DNA of 64,000 nucleotides from Paraescarpia echinospica (GCA_020002185.1 CM034541.1:49894562-49958561), one strand, 5' to 3'; positions 9,368 to 19,215 are shown, numbered from the stretch's first letter. The notes: a model not told the origin generated them from the sequence alone. Made by a program: numbers and translations.

Positions 9368-9784
9368 ATGCCGAAGAAACCGTACGAGGACTACTACGTT
9401 CGACAGGTCGGCGGCGGTCAGCTGCCGGTCTTCGTCGGTGGCCGGGGGCAACGAGGACATGGTCTGGGCAATCTCTTCGGGAGCCTGTTTCGAAGCGCCA
9501 TGCCGCTTATCAAGAGAGGCGCCGTGGCGTTGGGAAAACGGGCGATCAACACCGGCGTGCGCGTGGCGCGGGACGTCGTCGCCGGCTGCAATCTGAAACA
9601 GTCGGTAAAACGACGCGCTGAGGAGGCCGGCGCCGATCTTCTCGACGGCCTATTGAAGTCGCCGGCGCCAAAGAGGAAAAAAGCGCAGCGCCGTGGCGCC
9701 GCCATAAAGAGACCGCGCCTAGCGGCGACGACCGTCAGTAGGCGGAAGAGACGGCGTCGAACGGACGACATATTCGACGACTAA
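9368..9784 (+). CDS. Basic core-like virion protein with amphipathic segment
   Basis: An intact 138-residue frame. Its start GGGQLPVFVGGRGQRGHGLG leads into a hydrophobic/amphipathic part (LFGSLFRSAMPLIKRGAVALGKRA, about residues 37-60), then a Lys/Arg-rich C-terminal half (KRKKAQRR, KRPRLA, RRKRRRR) ending DDIFDD. This fits a small DNA-condensing or membrane-active virion protein, comparable in layout to adenovirus core or pVI-type proteins; that comparison is inference. The stop overlaps the major capsid ATG (TAATG at 9782-9786). A recognisable fragment of the same protein is at 51354-51166 in the second remnant. Confidence 0.7.
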   Translation: MPKKPYEDYYVRQVGGGQLPVFVGGRGQRGHGLGNLFGSLFRSAMPLIKRGAVALGKRAINTGVRVARDVVAGCNLKQSVKRRAEEAGADLLDGLLKSPAPKRKKAQRRGAAIKRPRLAATTVSRRKRRRRTDDIFDD

Positions 9785-11084
9785 TGATGGCGTTCGTGAA
9801 TAGCGCATCGTGCGAGGGCGTGAAGGCCGAACTGGACCTGTTCAGCGGGCCGGTGACGCAGACGAACGTCGAGAGCTCTCAGTGGACCGTCTACCAACCG
9901 CTGACGGTTCTCGACGCCGGCGGCCCTATCGAGTTCCTCATCCCGGGCTCGGGCAACGACTATACGGACCTGTCGAGCCTTCAAGTGTACGTCCGCTTCA
10001 AAGTGGTTCAGGGGGACGGCACCGATCTTGCGGCCGGCGCCACCGTGGCCCCGGTCAACAATTTCCTGCATTCGATGTTCAGTCAAATCGACGTGTCGCT
10101 GAACGGCACGCTCGTGACGCCGTCGACCAATACGTACGCGTACCGGGCCTACCTCGAGACCCTGCTGAATTACGGTAGCGACGCGAAACGGTCGCATCTC
10201 ACGGGGTCGTTGTGGTACAAAGACACCGCCGGACACATGGACGCGCTCGCGAACGACAACGCCGGGTTCGGGGTGCGGCGCAACATGACGGCCGATAGCC
10301 ACGAGGTGGAAATGATGGGACGGCCGCACGTCGACGCGTTTCTGCTAAACCGGCTCATACCGAACGGCGTCGACATACGCATGGCGCTCTCGAAGGACGC
10401 CTTCGCGCTGATGGGCCCGCAAGCCGGGCCACCGGGGTGGCGCTTCGTGCTACGGTCGATTGCACTGCACGTGCGAAAGGTGAAGTTGAACCCGACGTCC
10501 AGATGGGTCATATCAAAACGTGGGAGTTGGGAACGGCTAAGTTCCCGATGTGCCGCATCGACTGCAAGTCGTTCTCGATAACGGGGGGTACGCTGTCGCA
10601 CACGCACGAGAACCTGTACATGGGTGCGATTCCGAAACGCATGTTCCTGATGATGATCGACAACGTCGCCTTTAACGGAGACTACACTATAAATCAGTTC
10701 TACGCGCGGCACAACGACATAAACTTCCTCACGCTCGTCGTCGACGGACGTCAGGTGCCGAGCAAGCCCCTGCAGCCGGACTTCCCGCGCCATCGGTACA
10801 TCCGAAGCAACATGAATCTCTTCGCGGCCACCGGAAAGGCGTACGAGGACGAGGGGAACGACGTATCGCGCGGGGACTTCGGCGGCGGCTACACCATCTT
10901 CTGTTTCGACCTGACGCCCGAATGTTGCGACGGGGACCATTTCAACGTCACGCGTCAGGGGACCGTGGGCGCGGAAATGCACTTCGGGACGCCGCTACCC
11001 CGACCGGTGAACGTTGTCGTGTACGCGGAATTCGAGACGGTGCTGGAGATCGACAAGAACCGGAACGTCGTGTACGACTGGTAA
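9784..11084 (+). pseudogene. Polinton major capsid protein (double jelly-roll), one frameshift
   Basis: From ATG 9784, the start CEGVKAELDLFSGPVTQTNV, then GGPIEFLIPGSG, FLHSMFSQIDVSLN and SLWYKDTAGHMD, is typical of the Polinton major capsid protein, which forms trimeric capsomers. The frame is lost near 10496, after KVKLNP. It resumes one base out with GHIKTWELGTAKFP, NDINFLTLVVDG and FGGGYTIFCFDLTP, and ends VVVYAEFETVLEID at 11084. The total is about 430 residues, near the usual length. One missing base explains the break. It overlaps the core gene at its start and ends 4 bases before the protease ATG, so these genes probably share a transcript. Confidence 0.9.
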
Positions 11085-11088
11085 AGCG

Positions 11089-11547
11089 ATGGATACGTTC
11101 CAACTGATGCGTCGCCTGGCACGCGACGAGTACGCTAAACGCATCGTCGTCGGCGTCGTGCCTAAAGACGCGCTACTTACCGTCACCACCACCTCTTACA
11201 CGACGGCCTTCGTGTGCAACACCGACGACGGCGGCGAGCCGGGGCAGCACTGTGTGGCCGTCTATGTGGACGTCGACCGGCGAGGCGAGTACTTCGATTC
11301 GTACGGTCTACCGCCGCTGCACGCCGACTTCCGCGCGTTCCTGCACCGCAACTGCGGCGACGCGTGGACGTACAACGACAAGCGGCTGCAGAGCGTCGTC
11401 TCTAACGTGTGCGGACAATATTGCGTCGCCTAACTGCTCCTCCGATGTCGCGGTATGCCGTTGTCGACGTTCCAGAGCCTATTCGGCACCGATCGGGTGG
11501 CCAATGACTGTCTCGTATTCGATTGGCTAAAACCATTGCATCATTAA
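11089..11547 (+). pseudogene. Adenain-like cysteine protease, stop just after the active site
   Basis: The C5-type maturation protease cuts capsid precursors. ATG at 11089. The catalytic set is in the right order: His54 (GQHCVAVYVD), Asp70 (EYFDSYG), Gln101 and Cys108 (LQSVVSNVCGQYC), with the Gln to Cys spacing of 7 as in adenain. A TAA at 11431-11433 follows YCVA, where a Tyr is usual. The same frame continues with LLLRCRGMPLSTFQSLFG to a true stop at 11545-11547. Without readthrough the product would lose its last 38 residues, including the conserved helix after the active site. Confidence 0.85.
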
Positions 11548-11576
11548 CGCTTTCGCTTTACGCTTTGTATAGTAGT

Positions 11577-11619
11577 AATAAAAAACGATGATGAAAATGT
11601 GTGCGCAATTGTTTTTATT
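11577..11619. terminator. Convergent poly(A) signals
   Basis: AATAAA on + at 11577-11582 serves the capsid/protease block. TTTATT at 11614-11619 is AATAAA on -, serving the polymerase. Only about 30 bases separate them, a compact viral-style arrangement. Confidence 0.75.
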
Positions 11620-11660
11620 ACCCTACCTACATACATACATCTATACATACAGAACCTACC

Positions 11661-14600
11661 CTACCCTAGTAGGGGGGAGTCGTGGAAGTTAGTCCTTAGG
11701 TTAGTTATACGAGTTAGACGAGTATCGGCGCCGTGGTGACGCCGTCGTCGAGCACGCGGCGTATAGCGTAGACCCTTCGTGCTGTATTTCGCGCCGTTGT
11801 CGCCGCCGAAGCAGTAGTAAGTCTTGCTGCACAGCGCACGATTCCGTCGCCGCGCCACTCTTCTTTGAAGAGACCCGGCGTTCGACGATCGAACAGGCGC
11901 CGGCGCGCGCAGCAGGCGTGCGGCGCCTCCCACTCTAGTCCGGCGACGCGGCGTCGTACGTACGCGTCCGCGTGCGCGTCGCAGCATTCGGCCGGAAACC
12001 AGAGCGAACGATTCCGGAAGTAGTGTTCGCGCCGTTCTTCCGCCACCAGCGCTTCGACGTCGCGCCCAGCGAGGGCGATGTACGCCGAGTCCGTGTCCAT
12101 AGCGCAGTACTGGAAGAGCGGGCGGGGGATGGAGGCGTCGATGAAATCGTAATAGAACTCGAGCATGCGCAATTTCGCGTACTGGTAGACGAAATAGTCG
12201 ATTTGGATCGGCAGGCCGTAGACGACGGTGCGCTTATTCAGCGCCACCTCGTACAGCGCGTCGTCGACGACGGCGCCGAGTTGCCGGAAGCGACGGTTGT
12301 TGACGAGCATCGTGGCGCCGACCGGCGTGGCGTACTTGATTTCCCGGTGCCGATCGACGCGCGTAATCGTTTTCTCGTACGAACTGTTGCCGAGAAGCTT
12401 AAAGGTATCGGCGATGATCGATTTGTCGGGATCGAAGTCGCCCTAGCGTCGCGCCTCCGAGACCGTGTCGGCGAAGTAGCAAAAGCATGCGATCGGCGCG
12501 TACTCGATCACTTGGTAGATGCGCGCGACGACGAGACCGTGCGCCAGATACCACCGTAGGAGGGGCGTCGCGAGCACGGTCTCGGCGCCGAAGTAGCTAC
12601 CGACGAGCGTCCGTTGACGTCGGGTGAGGAGGTTGTGCGAATCGGCGTAGCGGCGCATGAACGGGCTGAGATCGTCGCGCGCGATACCGACGTTCTTGAA
12701 CACGGGCTGCATTTCGGCGAACTTAGCGCGCAGCGCTTCCGGCATGGCGATATCGCACTGCACCAGGCCGAACAGAGAGCCGTGGCGTACACCCTCCAGT
12801 ATCGTCGAGCGCGTAATGCGCCATCGTGATGCGTCGGGCGGCGTCGGCGCCGCGGGCGGACGCACGACGCGCCACTGACACTCCCACATTTCGACGACGT
12901 CGTCGACGAAACGGCGCAGGTAGGTCGTCACGGCGATCGTCGCGGCGTACAGCGCCGTCATCGGTTGACCGTTGACGGCGTTCGTCGTCACGTGCGTCTG
13001 GCACGTAGGGCAGCCGTGAAAGTAGCAGCCGTGAAATTGGTACGCCGTTCGCGTTTCGGCGCAACAGCCGTCGACTCGGTACTTTCCGATGCGCTTCTCG
13101 CGCCCGTTCAACTGGTGACGTATACGCGCGCCGGTTCGCGCCGCCTCCCACGTCAACCACTCCACGGCCATACGACCGTAGCGGTGCACGCGTTCCGATC
13201 GAAAGTCGTTCTCCGCGCGCCGGCGCGTGTACCAGCCCGTCGGCATCTCCTGCATTATCGCCCACAGATAGAGGCCGGTCGCGTCGAAGCCGACTATCGA
13301 ACGACACGGGCGTGACGCGTCGCCTCGAATCGCCGTAACGCCGGCCTCGTGGTGGCGCGCGAAGATGATCGACGGGCCGCCGACGTTCTGCGACTGCAGC
13401 AGGCGGTGCAGGTCTTTGTTGGGTTCGTTGACAGCGAGAAATGGATCGACGTCGGCAGGTCGTTGAATAGGTACAACAACGTCAACCCCGGTACGCTGAT
13501 GGCGTCCTTGAACATGTCGATGCGTCGGCGCCGATAGAAGGCGAACTGCCGCTAGACGGCCTCGAGAAACGGCGCCACGTCTCGATTTTTATACCAAATC
13601 AGAAAATCGCGCATCGTCGTCATGCGCTCGTCACGCCACGCCGTCGCGCAAATCTCGTACGCCTCCGCGGAGATTCCCTCGCGTTTCAGGCGGCTGTAGA
13701 AAGCCTCGCGCGGCGGCAGAGCGGTCTCGTCCAGGCGCGTCAACGCGTCGATATGTTCGTACGGAAAGTACCCCTTAGTCGCCGCGCAGCCGTACGCTTT
13801 GAGAAAGCGATCGTAGCTAACACCAGGCGCGAGATAATTGGTTATATCGAGGAACTTCAACGTCGACGTCGTCAGGCACATCTAATTATTCTGCCGGTTA
13901 ATGGTAAACGCCGACGACGTGTGCTGCGCGTCGTTGATTATGAGCAGGGGGGTCAAATACTTCTTGTCGACATTCAGATCGTACTTACCGGAATTGAATC
14001 CCAGTACGAGCATTTGACGAAGGTGCGTCCACAGGCGGTCGGCGAGTGCAGCGTACGGCGATGACGCGTCGTTGTCGCCGCTGCACCGTCGCCGCCAGTC
14101 GTCGTCGAGCTCGTCGAGCGCCTCGAAGATCGCGTCGTAGCGGGGGCGTAGAGCCGCGCACGCCGCCGCGCTCACGGCTTCCAGGTCGTCGATGAGGCGG
14201 CGCGCGAGTTCGGCCGAATCACCGGTCGTGACGTAACACCGCGCCGCTTCGTGGCCGGGGACGTTCGACGCGACGCTCACGCTGAGCAGTTCGTGTCGCG
14301 CTATCCACCGGCATTTGTCGGTATCCGACGGCAGTTCGTTGTCGGCGAAGTAGCATTCAAAATCGTACGTCGCGCGGTACGGATAGTAGCGCAGGTCGTC
14401 GTCGCCGACGTCGATGCCTTCGTCGTCGAGCCGCTGAAATACGGACGGCGTCGGCCGGTAGACGCCGCCGGGAAACACGTGACGAACGCCACCTTCGCAC
14501 GTCGCTTCGTGACGTCGTAAATCGCGCGGGGTCCGCCAGAGGGAGTTGCCGCATTTTGCGCACTTGCACGTTTTCGCGTACGCGCGCAGGTCGATTATGT

Positions 14601-15725
14601 ACGAGTAGTGCGTCTCGCACAGGTTGACGTTCAGGGTCGTGGGGTGCGCTTCGAACGATCGACGGACTAGTTCGGCGCGACCGTCCGGCGTCAGTCGATA
14701 GACGGCGACTTTGATGCCGAAAACCGCCTCCACGCGTTCCAGTTCGTTCAGGCGGACACCGAGGTTCGAGGTCGTCGTGCGCGTGGCGCGGCAATAGCGC
14801 GCGTGCAGTTGTTTAAGCGACTTTCGTTAAACGGGTCGTATCAATTTTGCCACCGTTCCGCGTTTCGCGTCGTCGGCCGCCTTGCAGGTGGAGGCCGATC
14901 CACGGAAGAGGCATAGATGGTCGTCGTAGGGCGTGCCTCGACGATCTTTCGTTAAGGCCGCGACGGTCATGTTGGTGCGCACGTAGGCAGGAAGGTCGGC
15001 GCCAACGCACCCGATAGGATGGGCGACGATGGCGTTAACGAAGTAGGTGGCGTTCGTTACGAGCTCGACGATCCACCCCGAGTCGGGACGCTGCGCGATG
15101 ATGTTCAGCAGTACGTCGGTCGTGCGCACGACGTCGAGGAATCGTTCGAACGAACGGCTATCGGTAAAAGGATGGGCGTTTCGAGGAGGCGGCCGCAGCA
15201 GTTACACAAAGAATGAAAATAGCGGTAACGGCCCGACACCTTGTGGCGCAATACGAAACCATAGCTGTTGTTAATTTTAAAGGAATTCGTTTGCATGCGA
15301 AACATCGCCCTCAGACGCTGTTCGAGCACCCGCGTACTCGTACAGGCGGTCATGCGATAGTTGTAGCGGGACTGCACGGCACCGCGCGCTACCGACGTCT
15401 CTATGCTGCGCCGCTGCTCGTCCACGACGCGTTGTAGAGCGTCGTCGTCGGACGGCGCCGCCCTAGCGGCTGCCGGTTCATTACTACTACCAGGCGGTGG
15501 CGCCACCGTCTGACGACGGCCGCACCGCTCCTTCAGGTGTCGTAGCATAGCGGCGCGCGTAGTGTACGTCGCGCCGCATTTCGGGCACTCTCGTCGTTTT
15601 ACGCATAGCGCGTCGTCGCCGCATCGTTTCGAGCTCTTCGCGTGTCGCTCTAACGTCGCCTGTTTCGCGATATAACCCCCGCATTTCGGGCAATGCCACC
15701 TACTAGTAGTAGGAGGCGGCGGCAT
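11661..15725 (-). pseudogene. Protein-primed DNA polymerase B (Polinton PolB), multiply broken
   Basis: ATG at 15725. The N-terminus has two C2H2-like fingers (CPKCGGYIAKQATLERH; CPKCGATYTTRAAMLRH). A further finger, CKCAKCGNSLWRTPRDLRRH, lies near 14560. Exonuclease motifs follow: YDFECYF (Exo I), GFNSGKYD (Exo II) and the YFPYEHID region. The polymerase motifs are GFDATGLYLWAIMQEMPTG (motif A), a NSSYGKTI-type motif B and YCAMDTDSAYIA (motif C), then a SKTYYCFG / YSTKG C-terminus. In-frame stops: 14827, 13882, 13552 and 12443 (positions of the triplets' low end). Frame changes: about 15160, 13425 and 11830. All catalytic motifs are still legible. It replicates the linear element from a terminal protein in intact relatives. 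Confidence 0.92.
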
Positions 15726-15770
15726 TCTCTAGGTGCGACTGACTGAATGCTACTTTTCGAGCACAGCTAC

Positions 15771-15777
15771 TTATAAC
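15771..15777 (-). promoter_or_regulatory. TATA box of the polymerase gene
   Basis: GTTATAAGTAG on the minus strand, about 47 bases before the ATG at 15725. A CCTAG-AG sequence just before the ATG could be either a splice acceptor or chance. Confidence 0.5.
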
Positions 15778-15782
15778 AGTGG

Positions 15783-16022
15783 TGGCGCCCTAGCGTGTTT
15801 TGGGTAACTCGAAATGTGTGGTGGTGGTGGGTGGTGCTGCCCTAGCGGGGACGCGGGTAACTCGGAATGTGTGGTGGTGGTGGTGGTGGCGCCCTAGCGG
15901 GGACTGCGTGTTTTGGGTAACTCGGAATGTGTGGTGGTGGTGGTGGTGGTGGGTGGTGGTGCCCTAGCGGGGACTGCGTGTTTTCGGTTACTCGGAATGT
16001 GTGTGTGTGTGTGTGTGTGTGT

Positions 16023-16059
<37 letters not shown>

Positions 16060-16080
16060 TGGGTAATTCGGAATTGCGTA
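15783..16080. repeat. Minisatellite of about 65-70 bp plus (GT)n
   Basis: Four to five degenerate units carry GGTAACTCGGAATGTGTGG, a GGT run, then GCCCTAGCGGGGAC. A (GT)n tract fills 15998-16056. The CCTAGCG core recalls motifs in the terminal repeats. It lies between the polymerase promoter and the 3' end of the next minus-strand gene. Confidence 0.85.
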
Positions 16081-16228
16081 ACTCGGAAACGGAAAGTACA
16101 TTTTCAACGTTTTATTAAGCACCGTACAAAAAAAAAATCGGCCTTTACTATAGCAAAGCATAAGCAGCACTGTTCTTTATTCGAGACCGACATAACGGCC
16201 TTTTACTAATGTCAAAGCACTGTTTCTT

Positions 16229-16906
16229 TTATTCGAGGAGACCACTCCTGCGCTGGACGTACGTATGGACGGCCGCCTCCAGCAGAGCGCTGTTGATGTA
16301 GTCGCGCCAGTCCGTGCCGAGTAGCCAGTCCGAAACGAACTGGACCAGATACAGTTTCCCCGCACGACCCGTTTGCTGCTGACCGGTTGCCGCCTTATCG
16401 TGCAGTAGCAGCACGAGACGCGTGAAGCTCGGTATCAGCGAACGACGCAGAAACACTTTCAACACGGCGTTGAAGTGACGCGTTACGATACCCCCCGCGT
16501 CGTCGTAGCGCTGTGCGTACACACGGTTCGGACGACCCGCACGATAGCCGGCCATATGCACATACGGACAGCCCTCGTTAGGTTCGCATACGCCGCAATT
16601 ATCGCGCGCCCGCTCCAATACCAGCTCACTGAGACACTCGGCGAGGATGGCCTTTGCGTGCCGCTCATAGCGATAGGCCAACTGGCCCCTGCCCGGCACG
16701 ACGACTTGTCGTTGTGTTGTCACTTCCGCCGTCGATGGGGGGCTCCAACACGGAGCGCACGTCGGCCCCATCGAGTACAAGCTTTCGTACGTCGGTGGCG
16801 GCGCTCGATTCGCTTCGAGGTATCGGCGCGCCGCCGTATCGGATACGGCAAACGCCTGCTCTATGATGGCGTCCAACACGCTAGCGTCACGCTCTCCGCT
16901 TCCTCC
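16229..16906 (-). CDS. Polinton accessory protein with PPxY motif and CxxC/H cluster (last exon?)
   Basis: Open from an acceptor-like CTGTAG at 16907-16912; no ATG near the start, so it is probably the last exon of a spliced gene. The protein has PPPTYESLY early on (a PPxY plus YxxL late-domain-like motif), then an Ala/Leu-rich helix, NCGVCEPNEGCPYVH (possible zinc site), YDDAGGIVTRHFNAVLKVFL, and two hydrophobic stretches. The stop TAA is part of a poly(A) signal (GAATAAAAG, 16224-16232). The family is unknown to me, but the Cys-cluster region resembles the two-exon gene at 47831-48961 (CRGCEIDHPSKFHHDC, HFDEAVETV, TAVVKDCL). A PPxY motif in viruses recruits Nedd4-type ligases for budding; here that is inference. 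Confidence 0.6.
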   Translation of the reverse strand, partial: GGSGERDASVLDAIIEQAFAVSDTAARRYLEANRAPPPTYESLYSMGPTCAPCWSPPSTAEVTTQRQVVVPGRGQLAYRYERHAKAILAECLSELVLERARDNCGVCEPNEGCPYVHMAGYRAGRPNRVYAQRYDDAGGIVTRHFNAVLKVFLRRSLIPSFTRLVLLLHDKAATGQQQTGRAGKLYLVQFVSDWLLGTDWRDYINSALLEAAVHTYVQRRSGLLE

Positions 16907-16925
16907 CTACAGCACAAAGCTAGTC

Positions 16926-17386
16926 CTAGTCTTTACGTTCGGTGGCCACCGTCAGCAAAGCGTCTACGAATTCTCGCATACATTCACGCCTGGTGCGCCG
17001 CTCCTACAACACCACATTATATATGATTAGTCCGCCGCCTGATCGTTTTTTCGACCTTTCCCCTCCTCATCCTTTCTCTCCGCCTCCGCCACGCCACGGT
17101 CCAGCAACGTTTGTACGAAAGAGGCAACCTCTGCGTACCTCGCACGTATCCTTTCGTTGGTAGCTAACATTTCCAGCAGTACGCGGCGCACATCCTACAG
17201 CATATAAACACAACTGTTAGTTACGAGAAATACTAAATATGCCCGCTTCGTAGGCTAGCCAAAACGCCTTTATGTAATTCTCGGCGTCTCGGTTAGTAGT
17301 CGCGCGGACTCCTCATTTGTTGTCATCACGTCTCGCTCGTTCCTCTGCGCCGTCAGCAACTCTACCAGTATCGGGCACTCTTCCTT
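16926..17386 (-). other. Three short exon-like reading frames behind splice-acceptor-like sites
   Basis: On the minus strand, TAG acceptor-like sites at 17387-17389, 17195-17197 and 17004-17006 each follow a branch-like ACTAAY about 20-30 bases upstream. Each opens a frame: 17386-17270 (ECPILVELLTAQRNERDV), 17194-17027 (VRRVLLEMLATNERIRARY... FVQTLLDR) and 17003-16926 (CMREFVDALLTVATERKD). They share a pattern of hydrophobic, LL-x5-7-ER, so they look like related exons. Two of the frames end in GAC-TAA or GAC-TAG, where the stop also lies in the branch-like sequence. The exon at 16906 follows the same layout. Donor sites were not resolved. Confidence 0.35.
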
Positions 17387-17409
17387 CTACACAAACAACA
17401 AACAACACA

Positions 17410-18153
17410 TTAGTCGTCTTCGTATCTCTTCAGGGTGCGCACGGTATACGACGGCTCCCCGTTCCAAGTCGTCCTATGCACGCTGATCTCCACTTCCGTG
17501 CCGGTTAACGCCAGCTCGGTATCGCGAAGCGGTTCCTCGCTCAACTCCGTCAAGTAATCGGCCCGGTACTCGACGAGATTAGCCATGTGCGTGTCAAATA
17601 GAGTGATCCAAAGCTCGTCTTCTTCGTCCTCGTCATCCCTTACCATCACACGCAACGCGAAGAAATTCTTCGCCTCAGACTGCTCACCGTGCGTTCGACA
17701 TATCATAGGCCCGCCTTTGGTTTTCTGATACAATTTTCGCCGACAACGGGAGCATCCCATATACGTACACATCTCTTTGTACGACACAGCGTCGATCATA
17801 ACAGGCGTCTTAATTTTATACACGCCGTTATTAACGTACTGTAGCTCCCTCAGACTCACCAATGAGGCCCGTGTCGACGATGCCGACTCGCATTCTCGTT
17901 CGATCGACGCGCTCCGCGCTACGGCCGGCTGGCCCGCTGACGCCTCGGCGATCCCCAAGGCCTCTTCGGCGCCTCGCTTACGAGCTGTCAGCGGCTGCGC
18001 GATGATCACCGCGGGTCTCTTATTGCCCTGCTCCGCCCCCGTTGACACCGCTGCTGCTGCTGCTGCCGTAGCTTGCTGTTGGCTGCCGGCCGCCGCCTTC
18101 AGACTCTGTTTGCGCACCGCCTTCAGCTTTTTCGGTGTCTCGTTATCTGCCAT
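17410..18153 (-). CDS. RPA70-like single-stranded DNA-binding protein
   Basis: An intact 247-residue frame from ATG 18153. The first 90 residues are low-complexity (Ala/Gln/Lys) with possible nuclear signals (KKLKAVRKQ, RKRGAEE). From about residue 100 comes an OB-fold like DNA-binding domain C of RPA70: VYKIKTPVMIDAVSY, a zinc-ribbon YMGCSRCRRKLYQ...CRTHG (C-x2-C, C-x2-H), FFALRVMVRDDE, then LWITLFDTHMANLVEY. The role would be coating ssDNA during protein-primed, strand-displacing replication. The polymerase lies downstream on the same strand. The frame is unbroken, unlike the polymerase. The stop overlaps an ACTAAT branch-like sequence before the exon-like frames. Confidence 0.65.
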   Translation of the reverse strand: MADNETPKKLKAVRKQSLKAAAGSQQQATAAAAAAVSTGAEQGNKRPAVIIAQPLTARKRGAEEALGIAEASAGQPAVARSASIERECESASSTRASLVSLRELQYVNNGVYKIKTPVMIDAVSYKEMCTYMGCSRCRRKLYQKTKGGPMICRTHGEQSEAKNFFALRVMVRDDEDEEDELWITLFDTHMANLVEYRADYLTELSEEPLRDTELALTGTEVEISVHRTTWNGEPSYTVRTLKRYEDD

Positions 18154-18238
18154 ATTGCCGCGGGAGAACGTCTACTGCTTCTGCTGGAACAATACGTTAG
18201 AACACCGGCGTTATACAACATAGCATTTTCTCAACCGC

Positions 18239-18244
18239 TTTATA
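18239..18244 (-). promoter_or_regulatory. TATA box of the RPA-like gene
   Basis: GTGTATAAAGC on the minus strand, 86 bases before the ATG at 18153. A second TATAAC-like site lies at about 18211. Confidence 0.45.
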
Positions 18245-18257
18245 CACTTTACAAACT

Positions 18258-18892
18258 AACGCATGCGCACTTAACACATACGCCGCATAACTACCTAGTC
18301 TACAGTTCTCTTACAAAATAACGCGCATGCGTACTTAACGCATACGACGCTTACTTGCTTAGTCTACCGAGGTATTTGCTTTAGGAAAAAATCAGCGGTC
18401 ATGTCGGTACATTCATTGTTAAATATGTCGTTACATCGATTTTCTCTAATATCACTACACCACACGATTCCCGAGACCTAACTGATCATATACAACGCTT
18501 ACTTTCATGCTTTTAACTTTTCGTTTATTGTTTTTGAAATGGCATTGTTCTCCGTTCACATTCCGATGACGATAAGCCGACGCCACTCAGTGTCATGCGC
18601 CGCCAATAACGCGCATGCGTACTTAACGCATACGACGCATAACTGCCTAGTCTACCGAGGTATTTGCTTTAGGAAAAAATCAGCGGTCATGTCGGTACAT
18701 TCATTGTGAAATATGTCGTTACATCGATTTTCTCTAATATCACTATACCACACGATTCCCGAGCCCTAACTGATCATATACAACGCTTACTTTCATGCTT
18801 TTAGCTTTTCGTTTATTGTTTTTGAAATGGCATTGTTCTCCGTTCACATTCCAATGACGATAAGCCGACGCCACTCAGTGTCATGCGCCGCC
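18258..18892. repeat. 288-bp tandem duplication with shorter flanking copy
   Basis: The segment from about 18317 to 18604 is repeated at 18605-18892 almost base for base (phase 288; AGTCTACCGAGG at 18361 and 18649). A shorter copy of the first part, with ACGCATGCGCACTTAAC, starts at 18258. It contains no coding frame. Confidence 0.9.
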
Positions 18893-19009
18893 GCCGCGTT
18901 TGACGGCGCATTCCACCGTTTGCTCATTTCATGCACAATTATGGAGTCTAATACAACACCTCGTACAATACAGCGGTAAGCCTGCTTTTACGTATGCATG
19001 CATGTATTA
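18893..19009. other. Short spacer, nothing recognised
   Basis: Separates the 288-bp repeat from the TTCTCATTAAT minisatellite. Confidence 0.5.
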
Positions 19010-19215
19010 TTGGTTCAATAATATTGGTTCTCATTAACATCTCATTAATTTAGTTCTCATTAATATTGGTCTCATTAATTTAGTTCTCATTAATATTGGT
19101 TCTCATTAATATCGGTCTCATTAATTTAGTTCTCATTAATATTGGTTCTCATTAATATTGGTTCTCATTAATTTAGTTCTCATTAATTTAGTTCTCATTA
19201 ATATTTTTGTTTTAA
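19010..19215. repeat. Minisatellite, 15-17-bp units (GGTTCTCATTAATATT)
   Basis: About a dozen head-to-tail units alternating ATTGGTTCTCATTAAT and TTAGTTCTCATTAAT. It lies just upstream of the small gene at 19219, and its translation would only give an artificial LINLV repeat. Confidence 0.9.

Noticed and set aside
9781..10982. Long minus-strand frames opposite the capsid gene (9781-10329, 10170-10982)
   Set aside because: They mirror the GC-rich capsid gene in another frame and show no family motif; the + strand has clear capsid motifs.
11972..12559. Plus-strand 195-codon frame over the polymerase, and similar ones at 12965-13315 and 13753-14064
   Set aside because: Shadow frames of polymerase B, whose motifs are on the minus strand.
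5995..15725. Stop-codon reassignment in the Polinton (TAA as Tyr)
   Set aside because: Frameshifts occur alongside the stops, all three stop codons are involved, and the host uses the standard code in the aquaporin gene; decay or sequence error is simpler.
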